Below, piece by piece: positions 7,540 to 15,195 of a stretch of 19,831 nt of DNA. The stretch lies in the NCBI GenBank assembly GCA_034438135.1, contig DAOTTL010000381.1:1-19831 (forward strand), read 5' to 3'. Position 1 is the first letter of the stretch; the number at the start of each line of letters is the position of its first letter. A program made the translations under genes and the position numbers. The DNA is from Paraktedonobacter sp034438135. Lineage in GTDB: Bacteria; Chloroflexota; Ktedonobacteria; Ktedonobacterales; Ktedonobacteraceae. The notes below the pieces were generated by a model, which worked only from the letters and a program-made list of their open reading frames with translations, was not told where the DNA came from and made no database searches.

Positions 7540-8047
7540 ATGAAACGCGTAACCGTCTCTCCTGAAGACTCCCCCCTATACCCTGGTCAACTTTGGAGTT
7601 GATACCCTGCTCATCAATGTGCGCTACCCGCAACCATCGACCTTTGCAAAAGATGGGTTGCTTCCTGACCCTCTCATAGCATGTCTCAATGCCTGGCAAG
7701 CCATAGCCCGTGAAGAAAAACCGGTCGTCTGTCCTCTGGTCTTCGAAGGCAATCACTTGTTGATACGTCCTCATGGTGCTGGCAAAGGGCAATGGCGTTG
7801 GGTCCTGAATTGTCCATCCTTCACCCTGACGGTTTCGCGTGGTCGCTTGAATGGAGTCGTCGCGCAAGTGCGTTTTATAGCTCCCTACCTCTGGTCATCA
7901 GAAGACGAAACCTATCGACAAGACATCTGGCCTCTTCTGGTCAACGTGTCCAACTTCCTGAGCCTCTTCTTTACCAGTGGTGCTGAACTCATGGACCTGC
8001 AAGTCTCAGAACTTCACGTGTGTGCCAATGTCACCGGGTGGGATTGA
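7540..8047 (+). pseudogene. Replication-initiator-like gene, N-terminal part, frameshifted in a C6 tract
   Basis: The ATG at 7540 (AAGG eight bases upstream) reads MKRVTVSPEDSP and then stops near 7600. One base out, the next frame continues without a break as TPPYTLVNFGVDTLLINVRYP and on to LQVSELHVCANVTGW at 8044. The two frames meet at six Cs (7571-7576). Five Cs would join them, so this is an indel in a homopolymer, a sequencing error or a slippery switch. An alternative start is GTG 7619, but that discards clearly protein-like sequence upstream. The segment resembles, from memory, the N-terminal part of replication-initiation proteins found in many copies in Ktedonobacteria, ending in the strand that precedes the catalytic region. 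That assignment needs a database search. Confidence 0.5.
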
Positions 8048-8735
8048 GATGCGCTGGAAGCGGGAAGCACTCCATGAAGTGCAACAGGAGGACGTGTTCT
8101 ATGGGATTGAGAAGCTAGAGGAATTGGTCCTTCCTGATCGGGTCGCGTTCCTTTGGGCCTATGTGGTTGGCCACGTGCAATGTGGTGCCGATGGCTTCCC
8201 TGATGGCTGGCTACGCTACGCGCAACCCTCCGACGACGAGAATAAGGCGCGTTGGCCTGTCCATCCTGCCTGGATGGTCGTGCAATCGGCCTTTTGCTCC
8301 AAGACTGAACCAGCCGTCAATGTCCTGACGGGAGAAGTCTTCGACCTGCCAGTTTCTCCCATTGGAGAGATTATCAGACAACGCCACTTTGAGGTCATCA
8401 TCAAGCGCCTTGCCCAACAGATGGGCGGGTACTCGTCCACCCTGGCGGCCTGGCTTGGTGGCTCCTGCGAGAACGTGGTGCAGGTCTTTGCCTGGCTTAT
8501 CAAGCGTCTCCCCGTCTACGCACTGCCTGATCTTGCCTCCGTCCTGCCTGCCGATCTCCTGGGTGATGAGTACGTGGGAGCAATAATGCACGCGTGGATT
8601 ATAGTACAAGATCGGTTCTTAATGATATTAAAGTTCCTAAACGCGCGAAGACAAAAAGGCAGAAAAAAGAGTGAAAATTTGAATATAACACGGTTTTCGA
8701 GTGGGTTTGAAAACCGTGTTACATTTTCAGATTGA
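7977..8735 (+). pseudogene. Replication-initiator-like gene, C-terminal part, out of frame with its N-terminal part
   Basis: From about 8043 this frame reads IEMRWKREALHE, then FLWAYVVGHV, then DGWLRYAQPSDDENKARWPV and HPAWMVVQSAF. I associate this pattern (VEFRxKREALHE, LWAY, WLRLxxPSDxxxxRWPxHPxW) with rolling-circle-type Rep proteins of Ktedonobacteria. The preceding frame stops at 8045-8047 right after VTGWD, and this frame begins at once, so the middle of the protein, where the catalytic tyrosine region is expected, is deleted. The first 22 codons from 7977 duplicate the N-terminal part in another frame and are not real. After about residue 205 the sequence loses protein character and runs into a hairpin (8686-8721), so the true end is probably near 8590. 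No ribosome binding site is seen. Most likely inactive. Confidence 0.45.
8686..8721. terminator. 13-bp perfect inverted repeat with 10-base loop
   Basis: TAACACGGTTTTC (8686-8698) pairs with GAAAACCGTGTTA (8709-8721), followed by CATTTTCAG. It lies in the decayed tail of the Rep-like gene. It may be a terminator or the end of the former mobile element carrying that gene. Confidence 0.4.
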
Positions 8736-8850
8736 TGGTAAAAATTGCTCTGATAAGGTGAATAAATTGTATCGGTCGCTTGCGTCGTGCTGGCTTTTAG
8801 TGCACAGTGAGTAAGTTTTCACGGGGTTGGTAACATTTATCCATAATCTA

Positions 8851-8879
8851 ACGACACGCTAGGGGGAGTGTGTTATACT
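8851..8879 (+). promoter_or_regulatory. Predicted promoter of the zinc-ribbon gene and downstream operon
   Basis: ACGACA (8851-8856), 17 bases, then TATACT (8874-8879), about 80 bases before the ATG at 8961. Only the GACA of the -35 matches well, but the -10 is good. Confidence 0.45.
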
Positions 8880-8960
8880 ATGAAATGCATTCCGACGTAT
8901 TGACCCTGGTAGAGATTTACGAGGGCTAGAGAATGAGAAAACATACAGGGGAGATCGCGC

Positions 8961-10340
8961 ATGAGCAAAACAAAGATGCGTTGCATCACCTGTGGCAAGT
9001 GGTTCCAGTCGGCTAATGCTAAAGAAGTAACTTGCCCAGAGTGTGTGCAAAGAGCCAGAAAAGATAAACTGGCCTCAAAAGCAGTTCCACAGGCTGCGCC
9101 AAAATCAACGGGATATGGACTGCCGGGTGCAGGGAATCCGGCTCGTCCTATCTCCTTAACGCCAAAACAAAAACCTGCCGCCAGCGGAACCAGTCATTGG
9201 TTCGATGCTATTGACGATGTTAAGGTAAGCGAACCGGACCCACCAACACATCCTAAATTGCCGTCCTCTCCTGCATCAAATGACACACGAGGAGGCTCTG
9301 GCAATCGCGAAGCACCTCGCTATGATGACCGACCTGTCAGCGGCTACCGCGGTCCTGGTAGCCATCGCGATCGCGACGAGCGTCCCGCTGGCGGTTATCG
9401 TGGACCTGGTGGCTATCGCGATCGCGACGAACAACGCCCTACCAGCGGCTATCGCGGTCCCGCAGCCTACCATAACGCTCCACTGAGCGGAAGCATCGCT
9501 GGCGGAATCAGTCAACGTCCGCGCCAACCTCTAGAGGGGAACATCAGCCGTGGACCCCGTCCAGTTCAGGATGATCCTCGCACCGAAAGATTTCAACCCA
9601 ATGGGAAAAGCGGTCGGCCAGCGGCGCAGAAAAAACCGCGTCCAGCGTCCACCCCTAAGCCCAAACGCGAGAAGATTCCACCTCCACAGCCGTTCACGCC
9701 AACTCCTGAGCAGATCACTCAAGTCGAGACACGCTACAAAGAACTGGCCATCCCAGGAGAATTTGATGGCATACGTAGTCAGATCGCTAATGAACTCTCT
9801 GTACCCAAAAAAGCTGTTAAGCAGATAGTCAAAACACTGCGCGATCGAGAGCATATCCCAAGCTGGTGGGAATCCCAGACCTATAAAGGGGATAGCGAGG
9901 AGAAAACTCGTATTCAAATCGCATACGAACCCTATCTCCCTATCCCACCCGTAGGCGTTCACCGCTTGATTGCAGATGAACTGGACCTCAAGCCTGGCAT
10001 CGTCTATCAGGCCATTAAGGTTATTCGCCAGGAACTGGAGCTCCCCCAATATAACGATCCATCCCTGCATGCCGCTGAATTTGAGTCTCTTAAAGAAAAA
10101 ACTCGCCAGGCCAGAGCCGCTGCAAAAGAGAGCCTTCAAACAGCAGAGCAGGCCAAAGCTGAAGCAACCGCCAATCCACAGAGCAGCGATGAGTTCGAAC
10201 TACTCCCCACAAATGGATCACAGGAGTCTCAATCAGTATCGTCCAGCAATGGCGCGGTACAACACGCTGACGAAATAACTGAGGCTGCATCGGCTGCAAC
10301 ATCCAGCAACGGAGATGAACAAACAGCAAACGAAGCATAA
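8961..10340 (+). CDS. Zinc-ribbon, RG-repeat, tandem HTH-like protein of unknown function
   Basis: A 459-residue protein I cannot name. Residues 8-28 hold CxxC...CxxC (C8, C11, C25, C28), a zinc ribbon. Residues 40-245 are disordered, rich in Pro, Gly and Arg, with three copies of a GYRGP motif (128-132, 145-149, 163-167) joined by RDRDE stretches, similar to RG-type RNA-binding tails. Residues 250-302 and 316-364 are two similar segments of about 45 residues (RSQIANELSVPKKAVKQIVK and HRLIADELDLKPGIVYQAIK), each with a helix-turn-helix pattern and apparently duplicated. A coiled-coil-like Ala/Glu/Lys stretch (371-403) and an acidic Ser/Asn tail follow. The whole suggests a nucleic-acid-binding protein. 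GGGGAG seven bases before the ATG fixes the start. The hinT-like gene follows nine bases after the stop, so co-transcription is likely. Confidence 0.82.
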   Translation: MSKTKMRCITCGKWFQSANAKEVTCPECVQRARKDKLASKAVPQAAPKSTGYGLPGAGNPARPISLTPKQKPAASGTSHWFDAIDDVKVSEPDPPTHPKLPSSPASNDTRGGSGNREAPRYDDRPVSGYRGPGSHRDRDERPAGGYRGPGGYRDRDEQRPTSGYRGPAAYHNAPLSGSIAGGISQRPRQPLEGNISRGPRPVQDDPRTERFQPNGKSGRPAAQKKPRPASTPKPKREKIPPPQPFTPTPEQITQVETRYKELAIPGEFDGIRSQIANELSVPKKAVKQIVKTLRDREHIPSWWESQTYKGDSEEKTRIQIAYEPYLPIPPVGVHRLIADELDLKPGIVYQAIKVIRQELELPQYNDPSLHAAEFESLKEKTRQARAAAKESLQTAEQAKAEATANPQSSDEFELLPTNGSQESQSVSSSNGAVQHADEITEAASAATSSNGDEQTANEA

Positions 10341-10349
10341 GGAAAGCGC

Positions 10350-10700
10350 ATGGAGCAAGAAACCTGTCTATTCTGTAAAATTGCCGATGGACGCATTCCA
10401 GCAACGTTCGTCTATCAAGACAAGGATGTGGTGGCCTTCAATGATCTCAATCCACAGGCCCCCTACCACATCCTTTTTATTCCACGACGACATATCGTGG
10501 ATATGGCGCATCTAACCCTTAAGGACGGCGAAATCCTCGGAAAAATCTATGTGGCCGCAGCTCAGGTCGCTCGCGATCTGGGCCTGGAGAAGAGCGGCTA
10601 TCGTTTCATAAGCAACGTTGGCAAGGATGCCGGACAATCGGTCTTTCATCTACATTTTCATCTGCTCGGTGGTCGTCCACTCGACTGGCCTCCCGGCTAA
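10350..10700 (+). CDS. hinT: Histidine triad (HIT/HINT) nucleotide-binding protein
   Basis: At 116 residues this is the normal size for a HINT-branch protein, which hydrolyses purine nucleoside phosphoramidates and adenylated lysine. The histidine triad is FHLHFHLLGGRP (99-110; His100, His102, His104), and NDLNPQAPYHILFIPRRH (31-48) matches the family N-terminal core closely. CLFC (6-9) is the CxxC that many HINT proteins use with histidines for zinc. Its ribosome binding site (AAGGAAAG) overlaps the stop of the zinc-ribbon gene and the first glycosyltransferase follows 25 bases on, so it sits inside an operon. In the cell it is a soluble cytoplasmic enzyme. No residue of the active site is missing. 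Confidence 0.96.
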   Translation: MEQETCLFCKIADGRIPATFVYQDKDVVAFNDLNPQAPYHILFIPRRHIVDMAHLTLKDGEILGKIYVAAAQVARDLGLEKSGYRFISNVGKDAGQSVFHLHFHLLGGRPLDWPPG

Positions 10701-10725
10701 ACTCTATAAGTACAAGGTTACTGTA

Positions 10726-11898
10726 ATGCGTATTGCGCTTGATTACACTGCTGGCATACGCCAGGAGGCTGGCATAGGCAACTATGTCCGTAGCCTGATG
10801 GACGCGCTGATCGCGCAGGACAAAGAAAATGAGTATATTCTGCTCACCAGCGGACGCTCCTCTCAGGAGCGTCCGTTTCCTGAAGCACCGAATGTACACG
10901 GCCATAATCTCCTCATTCCAGACCGCTATCTCAATGTGCTCTGGTATCGCTGGCGCGTTCCCCTGCCTATCCATCTATTCACCGGCAAAGTGGATATCTA
11001 TCACGGCCCGGACTTTGTGCTACCACCCTTGAGCAGTAAAGTCCATAAAGTGGTTACCATTCACGACCTGGCATTTCTGGAACACTCCGAATACGCTGTG
11101 CCAGGCCTGGTTCGCTACCTGGAAAAAGTGGTGCCACTCTCTGTCGCTCAGGCCGATGCGGTAGTCACCATCTCTCAGGATGCAGCCCGCACATTGACAA
11201 AGCACTATGCGACCCCCCAGAAGAAAATCGCCATCATCCCCAACGGTCTACGTCCCCACTTTAGACGCATCACCGATCCCGTTCTCCTTGGAGCCACTAC
11301 TCATAAGTTCGCCCTGAAACACCCTCTGGTCCTTGGCGTGGGCACATTGGAACCGCGCAAAAATCACATGGGCCTGATCAGAGCATTCCACGAGGCTCAA
11401 AGCAATAAAAAGAATAGACCCGCCATGCTAGCTCTGGCTGGAGGTCACGGCTGGCTCTATGAGGAGACAAAACAATTGGTTGCGGACCTCCATCTGGAGA
11501 AAAAGGTACGCTTCCTTGGACGTGTGAGTGACCTGGAACTGGCCATTCTCTATAGTCTAACCGATGTTTTTGCTTTTCCTTCTTTCTTTGAGGGCTTCGG
11601 CGTCCCTCCTTTAGAAGCCATGGCCTGTGGCGCACCGGTGATTACTTCCAATACGTCTTCTCTGCCCGAAGTCGTGGGCGAAGCCGCTCTGACCGTTGAT
11701 CCTCACGATACCGGGGCACTCGCCTCCGCTATCACACGCCTGATCGGCAATGACCAGTTGCGCGAAGAACTTCGCCAGAAGGGCTATAAGCGTGCACAAC
11801 TCTATACATGGCCAGATTCGGCCCAAAAGATGCTTTCTCTCTACAAACACTTGTATAATGGAGCCACAAACTTTTCTGATGAGGTCTTCGCGGTATGA
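10726..11898 (+). CDS. Family 4 glycosyltransferase (GT-B fold), first of three
   Basis: From the ATG at 10726 (AAGG at 10714-10717) this is a 390-residue GT4 glycosyltransferase. The frame is open back to 10618, but those codons overlap hinT. The N-terminal Rossmann half opens MRIALDYTAGIRQEAGIGNYV, where GIGNYV is the acceptor-side glycine loop. The C-terminal half holds GVGTLEPRKN (the nucleotide-sugar loop) and the Ex7E motif EGFGVPPLE (E289, E297), then the family end SLPEVVGEAA. It likely transfers a hexose from a nucleotide-sugar to a lipid- or polyprenyl-linked acceptor on the inner membrane face. No membrane helix is seen. Its stop overlaps the next start by 4 bases (ATGA), implying coupled translation. 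It is a close paralogue of the next gene. An 11-bp hairpin lies inside it (10851-10875). Confidence 0.93.
   Translation: MRIALDYTAGIRQEAGIGNYVRSLMDALIAQDKENEYILLTSGRSSQERPFPEAPNVHGHNLLIPDRYLNVLWYRWRVPLPIHLFTGKVDIYHGPDFVLPPLSSKVHKVVTIHDLAFLEHSEYAVPGLVRYLEKVVPLSVAQADAVVTISQDAARTLTKHYATPQKKIAIIPNGLRPHFRRITDPVLLGATTHKFALKHPLVLGVGTLEPRKNHMGLIRAFHEAQSNKKNRPAMLALAGGHGWLYEETKQLVADLHLEKKVRFLGRVSDLELAILYSLTDVFAFPSFFEGFGVPPLEAMACGAPVITSNTSSLPEVVGEAALTVDPHDTGALASAITRLIGNDQLREELRQKGYKRAQLYTWPDSAQKMLSLYKHLYNGATNFSDEVFAV
10851..10875. other. Intragenic terminator-like hairpin
   Basis: CGGACGCTCCT and AGGAGCGTCCG form a perfect 11-bp stem with a 3-base loop, followed by TTT, about 126 bases into the first glycosyltransferase gene. 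It encodes ordinary residues (GRSSQERP). It could reduce transcription of the distal operon. Confidence 0.4.
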
Positions 11899-13067
11899 AA
11901 ATTGGTGTCAATACGATGTTTTTCCGGCACCAGGCAAGTGGAAGTGGTCAGTATCTTCTCCATCTCCTCAATGCTCTGGCTGAAATCGATACGCAAAATC
12001 AATACGTGCTGGTCGGTCCCGACCCCCTGCCAGCCACACTCAAACAGCAGTTCTCTCCTCCGTTTACCACCATCTCCCAAGCCTTAGGGGGTCCTCTCGG
12101 ACATAACCCTAGTCTGGAAAAAATGGGCTGGGAACAGTGGATAGGTCCACGCACGGCACAGAAGCAGAAAGTTGATATCTTTCATATACCCTACTTTGCG
12201 CCTCCACTCTTCCCAGGCTCTATGCCGGTAGTCACAACCATTCACGATGTCATTCCCTTGCGGTTGCCACTCTACCAGGCCAGCGCAAGAACTAAAATCT
12301 ATACAACTGTAGTCGCCAGAGCAGCACATAAGTCCACTATGATTATCACCATTTCTCAACATGCCAAGAAAGACATTATCGATGCTCTGAAACTGCCCGC
12401 CGAGCGTATCCGCGTGATCTATCAGGCTGTGGGCGCAGAGTGTACTCCTGTGCGGGACCCCGCGAAACTAAACGAGGTCCGCACTCGCTATGGACTCGGA
12501 GAAGGCCGCTATCTCTTCTATCTGGGAGGTCTGGACGCACGTAAAAACGTCCTCCAACTCGTCCGCGCCTTCTCACATCTCTATAAACACCTGGACGATC
12601 CCAAACTACGTCTGCTCATCTCTGGAAACCCCGATAAACAGAGCGGCCCACTCTTTCCCGATCCACGCCCAGTCGCAGCCGAGCTTGGTCTGAGCGAACA
12701 AATCCTTTTCCGCTTTGTCGAAGATGAAGATAAATCCGCTATCTATAGCGGAGCCAGCGCCTTCGTCTTTCCCTCGCTCTACGAAGGCTTTGGACTGACC
12801 CCCCTGGAGGCTATGAGTTGCGGTACGCCCGTCATCTGCTCCAATCGCACATCACTCCCAGAGGTTACCGGGGACGCAGCCATCAGTATCGACCCCGCTA
12901 ACCTCTCTGCCATGGTCGATGCCATGTATAATGTGCTCATCAGCGAACCACTGCGCAATGACCTCCAGCAACGCGGACTCCAGCGTGCAAAACTCTTTAG
13001 CTGGCAGAAAACAGCCAGCGAAACACTCTCGGTCTACGAAGAAACCTATGCCAGAAGGAAAAGATAG
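11895..13067 (+). CDS. Family 4 glycosyltransferase (GT-B fold), second of three
   Basis: A 390-residue GT4 enzyme, co-linear with the preceding gene: MKIGVNTMFFRHQASGSGQY at the start, TTIHDVIPLRLP (114-125), YLGGLDARKN (209-218), Ex7E as EGFGLTPLE (E297, E305), then SLPEVTGDAA. Both glutamates and the glycine loop are intact. The equal length and matching motifs indicate a gene duplication. Differences in the N-terminal half, which binds the acceptor, suggest successive sugars rather than redundancy. Its start codon overlaps the previous stop (4 bases). The next gene begins five bases after its stop. Cytoplasmic or peripheral membrane. Confidence 0.94.
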   Translation: MKIGVNTMFFRHQASGSGQYLLHLLNALAEIDTQNQYVLVGPDPLPATLKQQFSPPFTTISQALGGPLGHNPSLEKMGWEQWIGPRTAQKQKVDIFHIPYFAPPLFPGSMPVVTTIHDVIPLRLPLYQASARTKIYTTVVARAAHKSTMIITISQHAKKDIIDALKLPAERIRVIYQAVGAECTPVRDPAKLNEVRTRYGLGEGRYLFYLGGLDARKNVLQLVRAFSHLYKHLDDPKLRLLISGNPDKQSGPLFPDPRPVAAELGLSEQILFRFVEDEDKSAIYSGASAFVFPSLYEGFGLTPLEAMSCGTPVICSNRTSLPEVTGDAAISIDPANLSAMVDAMYNVLISEPLRNDLQQRGLQRAKLFSWQKTASETLSVYEETYARRKR

Positions 13068-13072
13068 AAAAT

Positions 13073-14203
13073 ATGCGTGTACTTATGCTTTCAAAAGCCC
13101 TGGTCTCAGGCACCTCTCAGCGCAAATTAGAAGAACTTGCCAGATGTCCAGATGTGGAACTCACCCTGGTCACTCCCCCTTACTGGCAGCACGACAATGG
13201 TACCAGACAAATGCTGGAGAAACTCTACACCACTGGCTACCGGATGATCGTCACTCCTATGACCAGAAACGGCAACTATCACTTGCACTCCTACCCACAA
13301 CTGGCCCAGATTATGCGCGAAGTGCAGCCAGAGATCGTCCATATCGATGAAGAACCCTACAATCTCGCAACCTTCCAGGCTATGCGCCTGGCCCGGCACC
13401 AACGAGCTCATGCCCTCTTCTTTACCTGGCAAAATCTCTACCGCAGCTATCCCCCCCCCTTTCGACAGATGGAACTCTACAATTATAAACAGACCGATGT
13501 AGCACTCGTGGGCAATCGTGAAGCCATCGAGGTCTTACGCCGCAAGGGATACAAAAAACCCGTTCGAGTAGTCATCCAGTTCGGTTTCGATACCGAAATC
13601 TACAAACGCAGTGCCCCTCGAACACCTCGCACGACCGGCAGTCCTTTTATACTAGGTTTCCTGGGCAGACTGGTCGAGACCAAGGGTCTGCTCACCACAG
13701 TCGAGGCCCTGACCAGTCTACCAGACTACTGCCAGGCAGTCTTCGTCGGAGACGGTCCAATGAAAAGCGTCATCGAAACTACCGCGACAAACCTGGGGGT
13801 TGCTAACCGAGTGACGGTCAAACCTGGCGTTCCTACCTCCGAAGCCCCTCATATTCTGGAGCAGTTTGATGTCCATGTCCTTCCCTCACGTACTTTCCCT
13901 AATTGGAAAGAACAGTTTGGCCGCACCCTCGCAGAGGCGATGGCCTGCGAAACGCCCGTCATTGGCTCTTCCTCAGGCGAAATCCCTCATGTCATCGGCG
14001 AGGCCGGCCTGACCTTCCCCGAAGGAAACGCCCAGGAACTCAGCGCCTGTGTCCGCCAGTTATTAGATAATCCAGAACTCTATGCAACCCTGGCTCGCAA
14101 AGGACGTCAACGCGTCCTGGAAAATTATACACAGGGACATGTAGCCCGACAGACCTTCGAGATATATCGGGAAATGATGGCGAACAACGTCCAGACGGAA
14201 TAG
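13073..14203 (+). CDS. Family 4 glycosyltransferase (GT-B fold), third of three
   Basis: A 376-residue GT4 enzyme, more distant from the two before. The N-terminal half (MRVLMLSKALVSGTSQRKLE) lacks their GxGxY loop but has IVHIDEEPYNLAT (88-100), typical of GT4 proteins that act on polysaccharide precursors. The C-terminal half has GFLGRLVETKGLLT (195-208), VGDGPM (225-230) and the Ex7E motif EQFGRTLAE (E280, E288). It starts five bases after the previous stop, with its ribosome binding site (GGAAAAG) inside that gene, and is probably the last gene of the operon. The exact sugar and acceptor cannot be told from sequence. Confidence 0.93.
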   Translation: MRVLMLSKALVSGTSQRKLEELARCPDVELTLVTPPYWQHDNGTRQMLEKLYTTGYRMIVTPMTRNGNYHLHSYPQLAQIMREVQPEIVHIDEEPYNLATFQAMRLARHQRAHALFFTWQNLYRSYPPPFRQMELYNYKQTDVALVGNREAIEVLRRKGYKKPVRVVIQFGFDTEIYKRSAPRTPRTTGSPFILGFLGRLVETKGLLTTVEALTSLPDYCQAVFVGDGPMKSVIETTATNLGVANRVTVKPGVPTSEAPHILEQFDVHVLPSRTFPNWKEQFGRTLAEAMACETPVIGSSSGEIPHVIGEAGLTFPEGNAQELSACVRQLLDNPELYATLARKGRQRVLENYTQGHVARQTFEIYREMMANNVQTE

Positions 14204-14270
14204 CGTACAATAAACAGCAGACCAATCAGTTTCTATACCATCCTATATCCAATGAGAGGGAATCAATTCA

Positions 14271-15164
14271 ATGAAGAGTTTACGCACGCCTGACGAGCGT
14301 TTTGCTCATTTGCCCGATTACCCTTTTGCCCCCCATTATATCGAAGCCGATAACCTTCGTATCCACTATGTCGATGAAGGACCGCGCAACGCCGATCCTA
14401 TTTTGATGCTGCACGGTGAGCCATCCTGGTCTTACCTGTATCGCAAGATGATTCCCGTATTTACCAATGCTGGCTATCGCTCCGTCGTCCCCGATCTCGT
14501 CGGCTTTGGTCGCTCTGATAAACCCACACTATGCAGTGACTATACCTATCAGAAACATGTTGACTGGATGCTTGCCATCATCGAAACGCTTGACCTGCAA
14601 CATATCACGCTTGTTTGTCAGGACTGGGGCGGTCTGATTGGGTTACGTCTCGCCGCTGAACACGAGAGCCGTTTCGCATGTATTGTTACCGCGAACACCT
14701 TTCTACCAACGGGCGATACTCCTCCGAGCGAGGCATTTCTGAACTGGCAACGCTATTCACAGGAAACTCCACGCTTTAATCCTGGCGGCATCGTCAAAGG
14801 CGGCTGTGTGACAAAACCAACAGTAGAGGTCATTGACGCTTACAATGCCCCTTTCCCAGACGATACCTATATGGCGGGTGCGCGTCAATTTCCTACACTC
14901 GTGCCAACGCGCCCCGACGATCCCGCATCAGAGTCAAACCGCAAAGCATGGAAGGTGTTGCAACGCTGGACAAAGCCGTTCCTGACCGCGTTCAGCGATT
15001 CTGACGCTATTACGAGAGGCGGCGATACTTTCTTCCAGAAAGCCGTTCCTGGTACAAAAGATCAACCACACACTACTATCGCTGGCGCAGGCCATTTCCT
15101 ACAGGAAGACAAAGGGGAAGAGTTGGCGCACATCGTCGTTGATTTTCTCAACAACCTATCATAA
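14271..15164 (+). CDS. Haloalkane dehalogenase-type alpha/beta hydrolase
   Basis: A 297-residue alpha/beta hydrolase of the haloalkane dehalogenase group (hydrolysis of a C-halogen bond to an alcohol). The oxyanion/halide region is HGEPSWSYLYRKM (48-60). The nucleophile elbow is CQDWGG with Asp118 as nucleophile and Trp119 as halide ligand. The acid is probably Asp245 in FSDSD and the base His275 in GAGHFLQED. Glu50 after HG and a cap-domain Trp159 agree with the subfamily I pattern (DhlA-like). Related esterases use Ser at the nucleophile, so Asp118 makes dehalogenase chemistry more likely, though the natural substrate is unknown. GAGAGGGA at 14253 is the ribosome binding site. A 67-base gap separates it from the glycosyltransferases, so it may have its own promoter. 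A 30-base perfect palindrome follows its stop. Confidence 0.9.
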   Translation: MKSLRTPDERFAHLPDYPFAPHYIEADNLRIHYVDEGPRNADPILMLHGEPSWSYLYRKMIPVFTNAGYRSVVPDLVGFGRSDKPTLCSDYTYQKHVDWMLAIIETLDLQHITLVCQDWGGLIGLRLAAEHESRFACIVTANTFLPTGDTPPSEAFLNWQRYSQETPRFNPGGIVKGGCVTKPTVEVIDAYNAPFPDDTYMAGARQFPTLVPTRPDDPASESNRKAWKVLQRWTKPFLTAFSDSDAITRGGDTFFQKAVPGTKDQPHTTIAGAGHFLQEDKGEELAHIVVDFLNNLS

Positions 15165-15165
15165 A

Positions 15166-15195
15166 TTAGCCCTGCTTTTGCAAAAGCAGGGCTAA
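15166..15195. terminator. 30-base perfect palindrome after the dehalogenase gene
   Basis: TTAGCCCTGCTTTTG is followed directly by its complement (15181-15195). It begins one base after the dehalogenase stop codon. It folds into a strong hairpin but has no following U-run, so termination is likely rather than certain. Confidence 0.5.

Noticed and set aside
7538..7867. 109-codon minus-strand frame opposite the Rep-like remnant
   Set aside because: Antisense to the protein-like plus-strand frame, with no motif of its own.
9365..9376. TCGCGATCGCGA palindrome, repeated near 9416, as a possible regulatory or HIP1-like site
   Set aside because: Both copies lie in the coding RDRDE repeats and are explained by codon repetition.
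9531..10139. 202-codon minus-strand open frame in the zinc-ribbon gene
   Set aside because: It is antisense to the two HTH-like segments and lacks a ribosome binding site or recognisable motif.
10618..10725. Upstream extension of the first glycosyltransferase
   Set aside because: The extra 36 codons overlap hinT in another frame; ATG 10726 starts exactly at the family N-terminus (MRIALDY) with AAGG upstream.
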